From SIG299 sp045531955 (lineage in GTDB: Bacteria > Bacillota > Clostridia > Lachnospirales > Lachnospiraceae), in the NCBI GenBank assembly GCA_045531955.1, contig JAZSFC010000027.1:1-64000 (forward strand): a stretch of DNA of 64,000 nt. Direction: 5' to 3'. A program made the translations under genes and the position numbers. The notes under the pieces are model-generated. The model was given only the letters and a program-made list of their open reading frames with translations, was not told the DNA's origin and searched no databases. Numbering within the stretch: position 1 is the stretch's first letter; each line of letters opens with the position of its first letter. Shown here in pieces: positions 41,760 to 49,959 of this stretch.

Positions 41760-44345
41760 TTACGCCTCGACACGGGCGGCTAAATTTCCGTTTTCCACAT
41801 CCAGTACAATGGTCTGTCCCGGCGCCACCGCATCGGATAAAATGAGGCGGGCACTCATGGTTTCCACAGTTTTCTGAAGGTATCTCTTTAACGGTCTTGC
41901 ACCATATGCCGCATCATAGCTTTGTGCAATGGCAAATTCCTTTGCTGCTTCTGTCATACGGATGGAAATTTCCCTGTCGGCAAGACGCTTGTTTAAATCG
42001 GAAATCAACAATTCCATAATACCACAAACATTGGATTTTGTCAGCGGGCTAAAGGTAATAATTTCATCCAAACGGTTTAAAAATTCCGGACGGAAGTGGC
42101 TACGGAGCTCATTCATTACCATCTGCACATTTGCTTCATCGATGCTGCCGTCTTCCTTAGCACCGTCCAGCAGATAATGGGAACCGATATTGGAGGTCAT
42201 GATAAGAATCGTGTTCTTAAAATCCACAGTTCTGCCCTGTGAATCGGTAACACGGCCATCATCCAAAATCTGCAGCATTACGTTGAACACATCCGGATGC
42301 GCCTTTTCGATTTCATCAAAAAGCACCACAGAATAAGGCTTTCTGCGCACCGCCTCGGTAAGCTGGCCACCTTCTTCATAGCCTACATATCCGGGAGGCG
42401 CTCCAATCAGTCTGGATACGGAATACTTCTCCATATACTCACTCATGTCGATGCGGACCATGTTCTGCTCGTTGTCAAACAGAGCCTCCGCCAGGGACTT
42501 TGCCAGCTCGGTTTTACCTACACCGGTAGGTCCAAGGAATAAGAAGGAACCGATTGGTTTGGTCGGATCCTTAATGCCAGCCTTGGAACGGAGTATTGCG
42601 TCTGCCACCTTTTCCACTGCCTCGTCCTGGCCAATGACTCTCTTATGGAGTTCTGCATCTAAATGCAGGGTTTTGTTTCTTTCACTCTCGGTAAGCTTGG
42701 CAATCGGGATGCCGGTCCAGCGGGACACAATCTTTGCGATTTCTTCCTCATCCACGTTTTCATGAACTAAGGTATGGCCTTCTGCTGCCACCTTTGCTTC
42801 TTCATCCTCTAACTGCTTCTTCACTTCCGGCAGTTTGCCGTATTTTAACTCAGCAGCCTTATTTAAGTCATAATTGCGTTCTGCCATAGCAATTTCCGCA
42901 TTGATGTCCTCTAACTGCTCTCTGAGGCGCTGAACGCGTTCTACGGACGCCTTCTCATTATCCCACTTTGCCTTTTGTCCGGCGAACTCTTCCCGAAGTT
43001 CTGCCAGCTCCTTCTGAAGGTTAGAAAGACGCTCTTTGCTTAAGCGGTCGTCCTCTTTCTTTAAAGCAGCCTCTTCAATTTCCATCTGCATAATGCGGCG
43101 CTTTACATCGTCCAGCTCCGTCGGCATAGAGTCAAGCTCGGTCTTAATTAACGCACAGGCTTCGTCCACCAGGTCGATGGCCTTATCCGGAAGGAATCTA
43201 TCGGAAATGTAGCGGTTGGACAGGGTTGCCGCAGAAACCAGGGCACCATCGTTGATTTTTACACCATGGTACACTTCGTAACGTTCCTTTAATCCACGGA
43301 GGATGGAGATGGTATCCTCCACCGTCGGTTCATCCACATGCACCGGCTGGAAACGACGTTCCAGGGCTGCATCTTTTTCCACGTACATGCGATACTCATT
43401 TAAGGTGGTGGCACCGATACAATGCAGCTCGCCACGGGCCAGCATCGGTTTTAACATGTTGCCCGCATCCATGGAGCCTTCGGTTTTCCCGGCCCCCACA
43501 ATGGTATGCAGCTCATCAATAAAAAGAATAATTTTTCCTTCGCTCTTCTTTACTTCCTCAAGAACTGCCTTTAAACGTTCCTCGAACTCACCGCGGTACT
43601 TGGCACCTGCAACGAGAGCACCCATATCCAGGGCAAATAAGGTTTTGTCCTTTAATCCCTCCGGTACATCCCCTGCCACAATACGCTGGGCAAGACCTTC
43701 CACCACCGCAGTTTTACCAACACCCGGTTCACCAATTAACACCGGATTGTTTTTTGTCTTTCTGGATAATATGCGGATAACATTTCTGATTTCGGAATCA
43801 CGGCCAATGACCGGATCCAACTTCTGCGCTCTGGCACGTTCCACCAGGTCATAACCGTACTTTTCCAGAGTGTCATAGGTTGCTTCCGGATTGTCGGTGG
43901 TCACTTTCTGGTTGCCACGGACTTCAGCAAGTGCCTTTAAGAAACGTTCCTTATCCAAGCGGAAGGTTTTAAACAGTTCCTTTAATTCCCTGCCGCTGTT
44001 CTTTAAAAGACTTAAGAATAAATGCTCCACGGACACATAGGAATCGCCCATGTGCTTTGCTTCATCCTCGGCGTAAATCAGCACTTTGTTTAAATCATTG
44101 CCGACATACACCTGCCCGCCGGACACCTTTGGTCTCTTATTCAATAAGCCATTTAACTGTGCCAAAAATACTTCCGGCGAAATTTCCATCTTCTCAAACA
44201 GCTTTGCAATTAAACTATCTTCTGTAGTGAGCAAGCTGTAAAGCAGATGCTCCGGCACAAGCTCCTGATGACCGTAATCATATGCCATCTTTTCACAATC
44301 CTGCACCGCCTGTAACGATTTTTGAGTGAATTTGTTAATGTTCAT
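41760..44345 (-). CDS. clpB: ClpB protein disaggregase
   Basis: An 861-residue AAA+ chaperone that, with DnaK, rescues aggregated proteins. The N-terminal Clp repeat (1-145), nucleotide-binding domain 1 (Walker A GEPGVGKT, Walker B LFIDELH), coiled-coil middle domain (about 410-520) and domain 2 (GPTGVGKTELAKSLAEALFD, Walker B LFDEIEKAHPDV) are all present. The C-terminal YGARPLKRYLQ is typical of ClpB. The ATG at 44345 follows AGAGGAGGGC; the upstream open frame is leader. It is under a promoter with CIRCE (44551-44593), so HrcA should control it. Confidence 0.96.
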   Translation of the reverse strand: MNINKFTQKSLQAVQDCEKMAYDYGHQELVPEHLLYSLLTTEDSLIAKLFEKMEISPEVFLAQLNGLLNKRPKVSGGQVYVGNDLNKVLIYAEDEAKHMGDSYVSVEHLFLSLLKNSGRELKELFKTFRLDKERFLKALAEVRGNQKVTTDNPEATYDTLEKYGYDLVERARAQKLDPVIGRDSEIRNVIRILSRKTKNNPVLIGEPGVGKTAVVEGLAQRIVAGDVPEGLKDKTLFALDMGALVAGAKYRGEFEERLKAVLEEVKKSEGKIILFIDELHTIVGAGKTEGSMDAGNMLKPMLARGELHCIGATTLNEYRMYVEKDAALERRFQPVHVDEPTVEDTISILRGLKERYEVYHGVKINDGALVSAATLSNRYISDRFLPDKAIDLVDEACALIKTELDSMPTELDDVKRRIMQMEIEEAALKKEDDRLSKERLSNLQKELAELREEFAGQKAKWDNEKASVERVQRLREQLEDINAEIAMAERNYDLNKAAELKYGKLPEVKKQLEDEEAKVAAEGHTLVHENVDEEEIAKIVSRWTGIPIAKLTESERNKTLHLDAELHKRVIGQDEAVEKVADAILRSKAGIKDPTKPIGSFLFLGPTGVGKTELAKSLAEALFDNEQNMVRIDMSEYMEKYSVSRLIGAPPGYVGYEEGGQLTEAVRRKPYSVVLFDEIEKAHPDVFNVMLQILDDGRVTDSQGRTVDFKNTILIMTSNIGSHYLLDGAKEDGSIDEANVQMVMNELRSHFRPEFLNRLDEIITFSPLTKSNVCGIMELLISDLNKRLADREISIRMTEAAKEFAIAQSYDAAYGARPLKRYLQKTVETMSARLILSDAVAPGQTIVLDVENGNLAARVEA

Positions 44346-44376
44346 ATACAGCCCTCCTCTAGTTTTCTGTTGTATT

Positions 44377-44553
44377 AACGTCATTAGAAGTATATATCAT
44401 TTCTAATTTCTGTATCCAAGTGTTTGACATCTCAGCCGACAGATGTACGGGCCGTGAAAACAAACTCTTTTGTTTTCTACGGAACGAACAGATGTCGGAG
44501 GAGTCAGGCAAACACGGATACAGGAATCAGAAATTTATGTTTGTAATGACGTT
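44377..44553. repeat. 177-bp palindromic element in the clpB leader
   Basis: A perfect 10-bp inverted repeat AACGTCATTA / TAATGACGTT bounds the element. Inside, segments TTTCTGTATCC and GTGTTTG pair with CAAACAC and GATACAGGAA, and a central hairpin pairs AAAACAAA with TTTTGTTTT. The right end touches the -10 box of the clpB promoter, so almost the entire 5' UTR of clpB consists of this element. Confidence 0.72.
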
Positions 44554-44593
44554 ATAACACCTTTTGTTAGCACTGTCAAGAGGTGAGTGCTAA
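44551..44593 (-). promoter_or_regulatory. clpB promoter with CIRCE (HrcA) operator
   Basis: On the minus strand TTGACA (44574-44579) and TATAAC (44551-44556) lie 17 bp apart. CIRCE, TTAGCACTg-N9-GAGTGCTAA (44567-44593), overlaps the -35 box and matches the consensus with one mismatch. HrcA repression with heat induction is expected. Confidence 0.92.
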
Positions 44594-44638
44594 AATTGTC
44601 AGACTTTAATTAAATTCTAATTTTCAGCACAAAAAAAG

Positions 44639-44678
44639 AAGTGCCACATCTCCTGTACTCCCGTGGCACTTCCTTTTT
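44639..44678 (-). terminator. Terminator of the GntR-ABC operon
   Basis: Stem AAGTGCCAC / GTGGCACTT, preceded by seven A and followed by CCTTTTT, so it can act on both strands; it lies just past the permease gene. Confidence 0.85.
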
Positions 44679-44683
44679 CTATA

Positions 44684-45418
44684 CTATATACTTACTTTTT
44701 TATCCATCCATTTGGCGGTTCCGAAGAACAACGCCACATCGATTCCTATCATATAAATCCACTCTACAATATTTGCTGCAAGTGTTGGTACATTCATCCA
44801 GGCAAGCAATGCAGATATCTTATCAAGCAAAAAGAATATAATAAAAATGCCTGCAGCAAAACTTATAATACCAAGAAGAGTAAACAGTTTCCCTTTTCCA
44901 AAAATAACAGTAACAAACATGCCAAGACAGGCAATGAGTAACCAAACTATTAAAGCAAGTGCCGCGAACTCAATGATTTCGCCTGCTCCGGACAACTCAG
45001 AGGAAATATCCCTCAACATATCCCCAATAAATTGGGAGCCGACTCCAAATTTGTTGAAGCAGAGTTTCTCACACATTGGTACTATAGTAAAAAACAGTGT
45101 ATAAAGTACTACGCTCTGAAGTAAAGCCACTACTAACTTAGCACTTAATATGGTAGTGGTTTTATATGGTACCATTTGCAGCAGATACCCCTGTCTGGTA
45201 TTTCTGTCTTTATCCAAAATAATCAGAAACTCAACAGGCGCAAAGAATGCAACCATAATAGTTGCCAGCGCCAACAATATTAAAATTATATTTGCTCTTA
45301 ATGCTGTTCCCATCCAATAAAATCCAAAGAATCCCACTGTCAATGTAGACAAAACACCCAAAATAAATCCTTTTGAAAACAATTGTCTGTAGTATTCATA
45401 TTTCATCAACTTTAACAT
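44684..45418 (-). CDS. ABC-2 type transporter permease subunit
   Basis: A 244-residue protein with about six membrane helices, starting MLKLMKYEYYRQ as is usual for ABC-2 permeases of YtrA-type operons. It lies 18 bp after the ATPase gene and forms the membrane part of that exporter. The substrate is unknown; YtrA-linked exporters often respond to cell-wall antibiotics. Confidence 0.82.
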   Translation of the reverse strand: MLKLMKYEYYRQLFSKGFILGVLSTLTVGFFGFYWMGTALRANIILILLALATIMVAFFAPVEFLIILDKDRNTRQGYLLQMVPYKTTTILSAKLVVALLQSVVLYTLFFTIVPMCEKLCFNKFGVGSQFIGDMLRDISSELSGAGEIIEFAALALIVWLLIACLGMFVTVIFGKGKLFTLLGIISFAAGIFIIFFLLDKISALLAWMNVPTLAANIVEWIYMIGIDVALFFGTAKWMDKKVSI

Positions 45419-45436
45419 ATTCTCCCTCTCCCTTCT

Positions 45437-46123
45437 TTAAGCAAATGTTTCTCTGTAAACATCTGCAATGGATTTTCCTCGCTCCTCGCGGATGTCATCC
45501 GCATCTCCCACAAGAACGTTTCTGCCGTCCTTGATAAAAATCACACCATCCACCACGGTTTCCAGTTCTTCTACCAGATGGCTGGAAATCACAATAGTAA
45601 CGTCCTCGTCAGCCACTTTTAAAATAGTAGCCATGATTTTATCTCTGGCAACCAAATCAATACCGTTTAACGGTTCATCCAGCAAATACAGTTTTGCCTT
45701 ACGGGACAGTGCTGCTGCCAGGCGGACCTTCGCCGACATACCTGTGGAAATTTTGGTTACCTTATCCTTTAAATTCACACCCATGTCCGCAACCATCGCT
45801 TCATAGGTGTCAAAATTGAAATCTGCAAAAAAATCTTTATAATACTTACCCACATCTTCTACCGTCATGTATGGGTAAAAATAGTCTTCCGTCGGCATAT
45901 AGGACACTTCCTTTTTGGAAGCTACACCAATCGGCTGACCCTTGTATAACACGGTTCCTTCCGTTGGCTTCACAAGACCTGCCACGGTTTTCATAAACGT
46001 GGTTTTACCACTTCCGTTCGGTCCGAGCAGCGCATAAATGCGGCCCTCTTCCAACTCTAACGTAATATTTTCTACTGCTGTTTTCTTAAAATAATTCTTT
46101 TTCAAATTACTACATTTCAACAT
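45437..46123 (-). CDS. ABC transporter ATP-binding protein
   Basis: A 228-residue ATPase with Walker A GPNGSGKTTF, a signature-like segment KISTGMSAKVRLAAAL (the usual LSGGQ is replaced by ISTGMS, as in YtrB-like exporters), Walker B LYLLDEPLNGID and the switch His in VISSHLVEE. The ATG at 46123 follows TGGAGGGAATAAC. It partners the permease downstream and follows the GntR gene by about 20 bp. Confidence 0.92.
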   Translation of the reverse strand: MLKCSNLKKNYFKKTAVENITLELEEGRIYALLGPNGSGKTTFMKTVAGLVKPTEGTVLYKGQPIGVASKKEVSYMPTEDYFYPYMTVEDVGKYYKDFFADFNFDTYEAMVADMGVNLKDKVTKISTGMSAKVRLAAALSRKAKLYLLDEPLNGIDLVARDKIMATILKVADEDVTIVISSHLVEELETVVDGVIFIKDGRNVLVGDADDIREERGKSIADVYRETFA

Positions 46124-46142
46124 ATTTGTTATTCCCTCCAAT

Positions 46143-46505
46143 CTACTCCTGCTCCTCCAGGCGCTTTTCCATAATTGCCATTAACTCCTCCTTGGAAAAT
46201 CCAAGGTCCTGCATTTCCTGTACAAAGTTCTCCAACAATTCTCCTGCCATTTCTTCTTTCATTTTTGTAATTACCTCCGCCTCCTCCGTAACAAATGTGC
46301 CAAGCCCTCGCTTGGTGCAGCACATGCCGGCCTGCTCCATTTCCTTATACACCCTGGCTGCTGTGTTTGGGTTAATCTGATACTGTACCGCCAGTTCCCT
46401 GGTGGACGGTAATTTCTCACCCATCGGTAATTTTCCCTGAATCATATCCTTTTTGATTTGATTGATCACCTGCAGATAAATCGGGAGGTTGTTATTGTAT
46501 TCCAT
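46143..46505 (-). CDS. GntR family regulator, YtrA subfamily
   Basis: A 120-residue protein. The N-terminal winged HTH (YLQVINQIKKDMIQGKL, LPSTRELAVQYQINPNTAAR) is followed by only a short helical tail, which defines the YtrA group. It heads the operon with the ABC exporter and probably represses it through the palindrome at 46531-46550, which overlaps the promoter. Confidence 0.92.
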   Translation of the reverse strand: MEYNNNLPIYLQVINQIKKDMIQGKLPMGEKLPSTRELAVQYQINPNTAARVYKEMEQAGMCCTKRGLGTFVTEEAEVITKMKEEMAGELLENFVQEMQDLGFSKEELMAIMEKRLEEQE

Positions 46506-46530
46506 TGTCTCACTTCCTTTCGTGTATCAC

Positions 46531-46572
46531 TGTACTAGTTAGATAGTACACTAGTTTTCCCGTATTGTCAAG
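46531..46572 (-). promoter_or_regulatory. GntR-ABC operon promoter and YtrA-type operator
   Basis: On the minus strand TTGACA (46567-46572) and TACTAT (46543-46548) are 18 bp apart. The palindrome TGTACTA-N6-TAGTACA (46531-46550) covers the -10 box, and an ACTAGT copy lies beside it; this fits autorepression by the GntR protein. Confidence 0.78.
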
Positions 46573-46698
46573 CGTTTATTTTTTCCGGTTCAAAAATTCT
46601 TCAAATTGTATCTTGTCATTTCATTCTATATGCTTTATCATAGTAAACAAGTAAATTGTCTAAAGTTTTTTTAGATAACAAATATGGGAGGATAACAA

Positions 46699-47964
46699 AT
46701 GAACACAAGAATGCGGCAATTAAAAATCCTGCGCATCACCCTGTTGGTATTACTGGTTTTGATTACGATTGTTGTGCTGATTCTTACTCGCAAAACAAAA
46801 AATGAAAAACAAATTATATGGTTTGATCAGTTTACCTGGCCGGTCACGGAATACCCGATTTCTTCCGCTGAAGAAAATCAAGGACTGATTCCGGTGCAAA
46901 GCGGTGACCTATATGGGTTCCTGAATCATAACGGTGAACTTACCGTCCCGTTCACCTACTATGGAGCAAAACCATTTTCCGAAGGACTGGCTCCTGTTGC
47001 CACCACACTTTCTGCCAAGGCTTCCGATTGGGGATTTATCAATCCGTCCAATGAAATGGTCATTGCTGCGGTCTATGCCGAAGCAGGCATGTTTTCCGAT
47101 GGGCTTGCCAAGGTTGCAACTTACACGACAGACAACCGGCTTGTTTACGGTTATATTGATTCTGCGGGAACCATGGTGATTACACCGGAATATGACCAGG
47201 CCGGCGATTTTTCCGACGGTCTTGCCATGGTTGCAAAAAAAGATGACACCGGCGCTTTAAAATATGGTTATATCAATACTACCGGAGAATTTGTTGTTCC
47301 GATTCAATACGATGCGGCCGCTGATTTTGCGGAAGGCTTTGCAAAAATCGGCAAAAAGAATTATGAAAATGAAATGCGCTATGCTTTTGTAGACACCACC
47401 GGCAACATCATTACTCCTTTTGATTATGTCGGTGCGGGAGACTTTTCCGAAGGAATGGCCGCTGTTGCCACCCAGTGGGGCAAAGATCCTGCCATGTGGG
47501 GATTTATTGATACCACAGGAGAGCTTGTGATACTTCCTTCCTGGACCAGAGTTACTTCCTTCTCCGAGGGAATGGCTGTCATAATTTATACCGACCAATA
47601 CGGCAACTGGTATCACGCCCTTATTGATAAAACCGGAAAGAAGGTTCTTACCTTTGAACATGATACCCAGATTAACGAATTCGAACATGGCTTTGCCCGT
47701 AGCGGCATTCTGCGGGGAGATGTCAAATTTGGCGTTATCAACACCTTGGGCAATCTGGTCATTCCTCATGAATATAATAACGTGAGGATTTACAAACATA
47801 ATCTGGTTGTTACAGCAGAAAAACATATCTACTATGGTCTTCTGACCACCGCAAACGAATCCGTCCTTCCGGCAAAATATCATCACATTGAACCGGTGGA
47901 CAATCTTGTTTTTGTACGTAAAAACGAGAAAACCGGCGTGTTTATTTACAACACGCAGAACTAA
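46699..47964 (+). CDS. Membrane-anchored WG-repeat protein
   Basis: A 421-residue protein with one N-terminal transmembrane helix (about 12-31) and seven or so WG repeats, each of the type YGFIN-x-GE-x-V-P-x-Y-x-x-A-x-x-FSEGLA (for example DWGFINPSNEMVI, KYGYINTTGEFVV, MWGFIDTTGELVI). WG repeats form beta-rich scaffolds of unknown ligand. The start follows TGGGAGGATAAC. No functional partner is adjacent. Confidence 0.88.
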   Translation: MNTRMRQLKILRITLLVLLVLITIVVLILTRKTKNEKQIIWFDQFTWPVTEYPISSAEENQGLIPVQSGDLYGFLNHNGELTVPFTYYGAKPFSEGLAPVATTLSAKASDWGFINPSNEMVIAAVYAEAGMFSDGLAKVATYTTDNRLVYGYIDSAGTMVITPEYDQAGDFSDGLAMVAKKDDTGALKYGYINTTGEFVVPIQYDAAADFAEGFAKIGKKNYENEMRYAFVDTTGNIITPFDYVGAGDFSEGMAAVATQWGKDPAMWGFIDTTGELVILPSWTRVTSFSEGMAVIIYTDQYGNWYHALIDKTGKKVLTFEHDTQINEFEHGFARSGILRGDVKFGVINTLGNLVIPHEYNNVRIYKHNLVVTAEKHIYYGLLTTANESVLPAKYHHIEPVDNLVFVRKNEKTGVFIYNTQN

Positions 47965-47972
47965 CGACAGCA

Positions 47973-48116
47973 ATGGAGGGCATGATTGCAGAAACACTGG
48001 GTATGAAGGCATTTTTACTGACCGACGGCCTGATTAACGAGAAAAATATGGATATTTCCAAGTATCCGCAGGGTGGATTTGAAGAGTTGACAAACCACAT
48101 AACCAAATTACAATAA
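47973..48116 (+). pseudogene. 3' remnant of a HAD-family hydrolase gene
   Basis: A 47-codon frame follows the WG-repeat gene by 8 bp. It reads GMKAFLLTDGLIN, then DISKYPQGGFEEL, which resembles the C-terminal end of HAD-like phosphatases (the segment after the DxxxD-containing motif). No start with a ribosome site or catalytic N-terminal part is present, so it looks like a truncated leftover, the front probably lost when the WG gene arrived. Confidence 0.55.
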
Positions 48117-48122
48117 TACACA

Positions 48123-48160
48123 AATAACCGGGAAAAGCCTTGCTTCTCCCGGTTATTCTT
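48123..48160. terminator. Terminator after the HAD remnant
   Basis: Stem AATAACCGGGA / TCCCGGTTATT followed by CTTTACCTTTT, between convergent genes. Confidence 0.8.
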
Positions 48161-48184
48161 TACCTTTTCTCCCTTGGTTTCTTG

Positions 48185-48382
48185 TTACTCCGCCGGCCAA
48201 AACAGCTCATCCAGTGTGCGGTTAAGTGCCTTGCAAATATCAATGCAAAGACTGATGCTTGGATTGTAGTTTCCGGACTCAATCAGACCAATGGTTTGTC
48301 TGGTAACACCGATTTTTTCTGCCAGCTGCTCCTGGGTTAAATCGCATTCCACTCTGGCAAGTTTCATTTTTTTATTCTTCAT
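48185..48382 (-). CDS. Small XRE-type HTH regulator
   Basis: A 65-residue protein made of an HTH alone (DLTQEQLAEKIGVTRQTIGLIESGNYNPSI), the YgzD/YozG type. The start follows GGAGGAGAGTA and lies inside the end of the membrane-protein gene, with an 11-bp overlap. This pairing with a membrane protein is common in Firmicutes and suggests that the regulator controls the pair. Confidence 0.88.
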   Translation of the reverse strand: MKNKKMKLARVECDLTQEQLAEKIGVTRQTIGLIESGNYNPSISLCIDICKALNRTLDELFWPAE

Positions 48383-49127
48383 TACTCTCCTCCTGCTCTT
48401 TTACCGCCTTGTCTGCATTCTTTTCGGAAAGCTTAATCAATCCCAGCATTGAGAAATAAAACAGAATCCCCCACATTGCAGCCATTCCAAGAATCATAAG
48501 CCAGCCCTTTGCATAGAAGATGCCGTTTGCAATCAGTTCCGGTAAACCCATAATTAAGCCAAAAAACAGGGAACCAATGATAACTCGCTTGCCAAATTCC
48601 TTTTTGCCGGTAACCTCACGCTTTTTGCTGCCCCAGATCATCCAGCCCTTTTTCAATGTGTTTATAGTAATAATAATGGCAGGAATCAACCAAATTACCA
48701 GATAAACAAGCAGCCAGGTCATTTCTCTTGGCCAGCTTACTTCCTCCGGTTGAATAATTCCGTAGCGGCTAAAATAATCCGTCATCGCAAACATGTAAAG
48801 CATTTCGCCGATGATAATCACCCAGAAGGAAATCATAAAAGCTTTGGAATGAATGGCGTCCCGGATGGAAATCAGTGCATCATCTTTTTCTTTGATAACC
48901 AGAATACCGCTTTGTGCACGTTTGATTAGAGCATAGCCCCATGCCGGTACCAGACAAAGAATTTCCAAAATAAAATTGTACCATGGCTCCCCAAGTACCA
49001 GTTTTAAAACAAGACATGCCAGCAATCCTGCAGAAAACAAATAAAACATTGGTGTCATTAACTTATTGGTTTCTTTTTCGATTCTCTCATCTTTTACTTG
49101 TGTTTGATTTTTCTTTTTGAATAACAT
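48372..49127 (-). CDS. Membrane protein co-encoded with an XRE regulator
   Basis: A 251-residue protein with about six hydrophobic helices and charged ends (KKKNQTQVKDERIEKETNK at the N-terminus, EEQ-rich tail at the C-terminus). No transport or catalytic motif is recognised. The gene overlaps the start of the small XRE regulator. The start follows AAAGGAGAAAG. Confidence 0.72.
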   Translation of the reverse strand: MLFKKKNQTQVKDERIEKETNKLMTPMFYLFSAGLLACLVLKLVLGEPWYNFILEILCLVPAWGYALIKRAQSGILVIKEKDDALISIRDAIHSKAFMISFWVIIIGEMLYMFAMTDYFSRYGIIQPEEVSWPREMTWLLVYLVIWLIPAIIITINTLKKGWMIWGSKKREVTGKKEFGKRVIIGSLFFGLIMGLPELIANGIFYAKGWLMILGMAAMWGILFYFSMLGLIKLSEKNADKAVKEQEESNEE

Positions 49128-49324
49128 TTTCTTTCTCCTTTTACCCTTTACAATATAAACTCAACTTAACAGTTACCCTTCGAAGTAACTTTACTATATC
49201 ACATCATTTTGCAAAATGCAAGATATATTTTACATTTTGTTTAATTTATTTTTCTTGCTGCAATTTTAATTTTGCGAAATTCTTTTCTTATTTTCAAGTT
49301 TGTTTCTCCTGAAATTCGCCAAAA

Positions 49325-49366
49325 AAGCCGCTTGCAGGGCTTTTGCTCCCTTGCAGGCGGCTTCTT
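49325..49366. terminator. Terminator of the YfcE-like gene
   Basis: Inverted repeat around AAGCCGC-TTGCAGGG / CCCTTGCAGGCGGCTT, with an A run before and CTTTT after. About 190 bp further left to 49128 is AT-rich promoter-type DNA without a gene. Confidence 0.7.
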
Positions 49367-49906
49367 TTACTTATATTCTATTACTACTTTCCCGTCAAAA
49401 TCTTTCCAAAGAAACTCTCCGTTTTCCAGTGTCATATATCCATGGTGGCTGTTTTCTTTCGGAATAGCCGCAGACCCCGGATTCATATAAACAAAAGTTT
49501 CGTGCTCCGTGCATTTTGGCACATGGGTATGACCGCAAAGCAAAATATCTCCCTGATTCAGTGGTGGAGGATTTAACTCGCCATACACATGTCCATGAGT
49601 TGCATAGAGCAAACGGCTGCCCAAATCAAGTACCGCATAGTCTGCCAGAATCGGAAACTCTAACACCATCTGGTCCACTTCCGCATCACAGTTGCCCCGC
49701 ACGCAAAGAATTTTTTCTTTTCGCTCATTTAACAACGCTATCACCTTCTTCGGCGCATAGTCCTTCGGTAGGTCATTTCTGGGACCATGATATAAAAGAT
49801 CTCCCAGTAAAAGCAAGCGGTCTGCCTGCTCCTTGTCAAACGCTTTGAATACTTCCTTACAATAAAATTCCGAACCGTGAATGTCGGATGCAATTAACCA
49901 TTTCAT
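49367..49906 (-). CDS. yfcE: YfcE-like metallophosphoesterase
   Basis: A 179-residue protein with the calcineurin-like metal motifs SDIHGS, LGDLLYHGPRN, GNCDAEVD and HGHVYG ... GHTHVP. YfcE-type enzymes hydrolyse phosphodiesters in vitro; the cellular substrate is unknown. It lies 53 bp past the sugar-transferase gene, with a terminator between. Confidence 0.92.
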   Translation of the reverse strand: MKWLIASDIHGSEFYCKEVFKAFDKEQADRLLLLGDLLYHGPRNDLPKDYAPKKVIALLNERKEKILCVRGNCDAEVDQMVLEFPILADYAVLDLGSRLLYATHGHVYGELNPPPLNQGDILLCGHTHVPKCTEHETFVYMNPGSAAIPKENSHHGYMTLENGEFLWKDFDGKVVIEYK

Positions 49907-49926
49907 GCCTTGCCCTTCCTTTCAGA

Positions 49927-49955
49927 AAAAGCCGTGACAGAACATCACGGCTTTT
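49927..49955 (-). terminator. Terminator of the sugar-transferase gene
   Basis: Stem AAAAGCCGTGA / TCACGGCTTTT just past the stop codon, with T residues following on the minus strand. Confidence 0.85.
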
Positions 49956-49959
49956 GTAT

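Noticed and set aside
44684..46123. Missing RiPP exporter
   Set aside because: This ABC pair is tied to a YtrA-type regulator and operator and lies outside the island, so it is more likely an antibiotic-responsive exporter.
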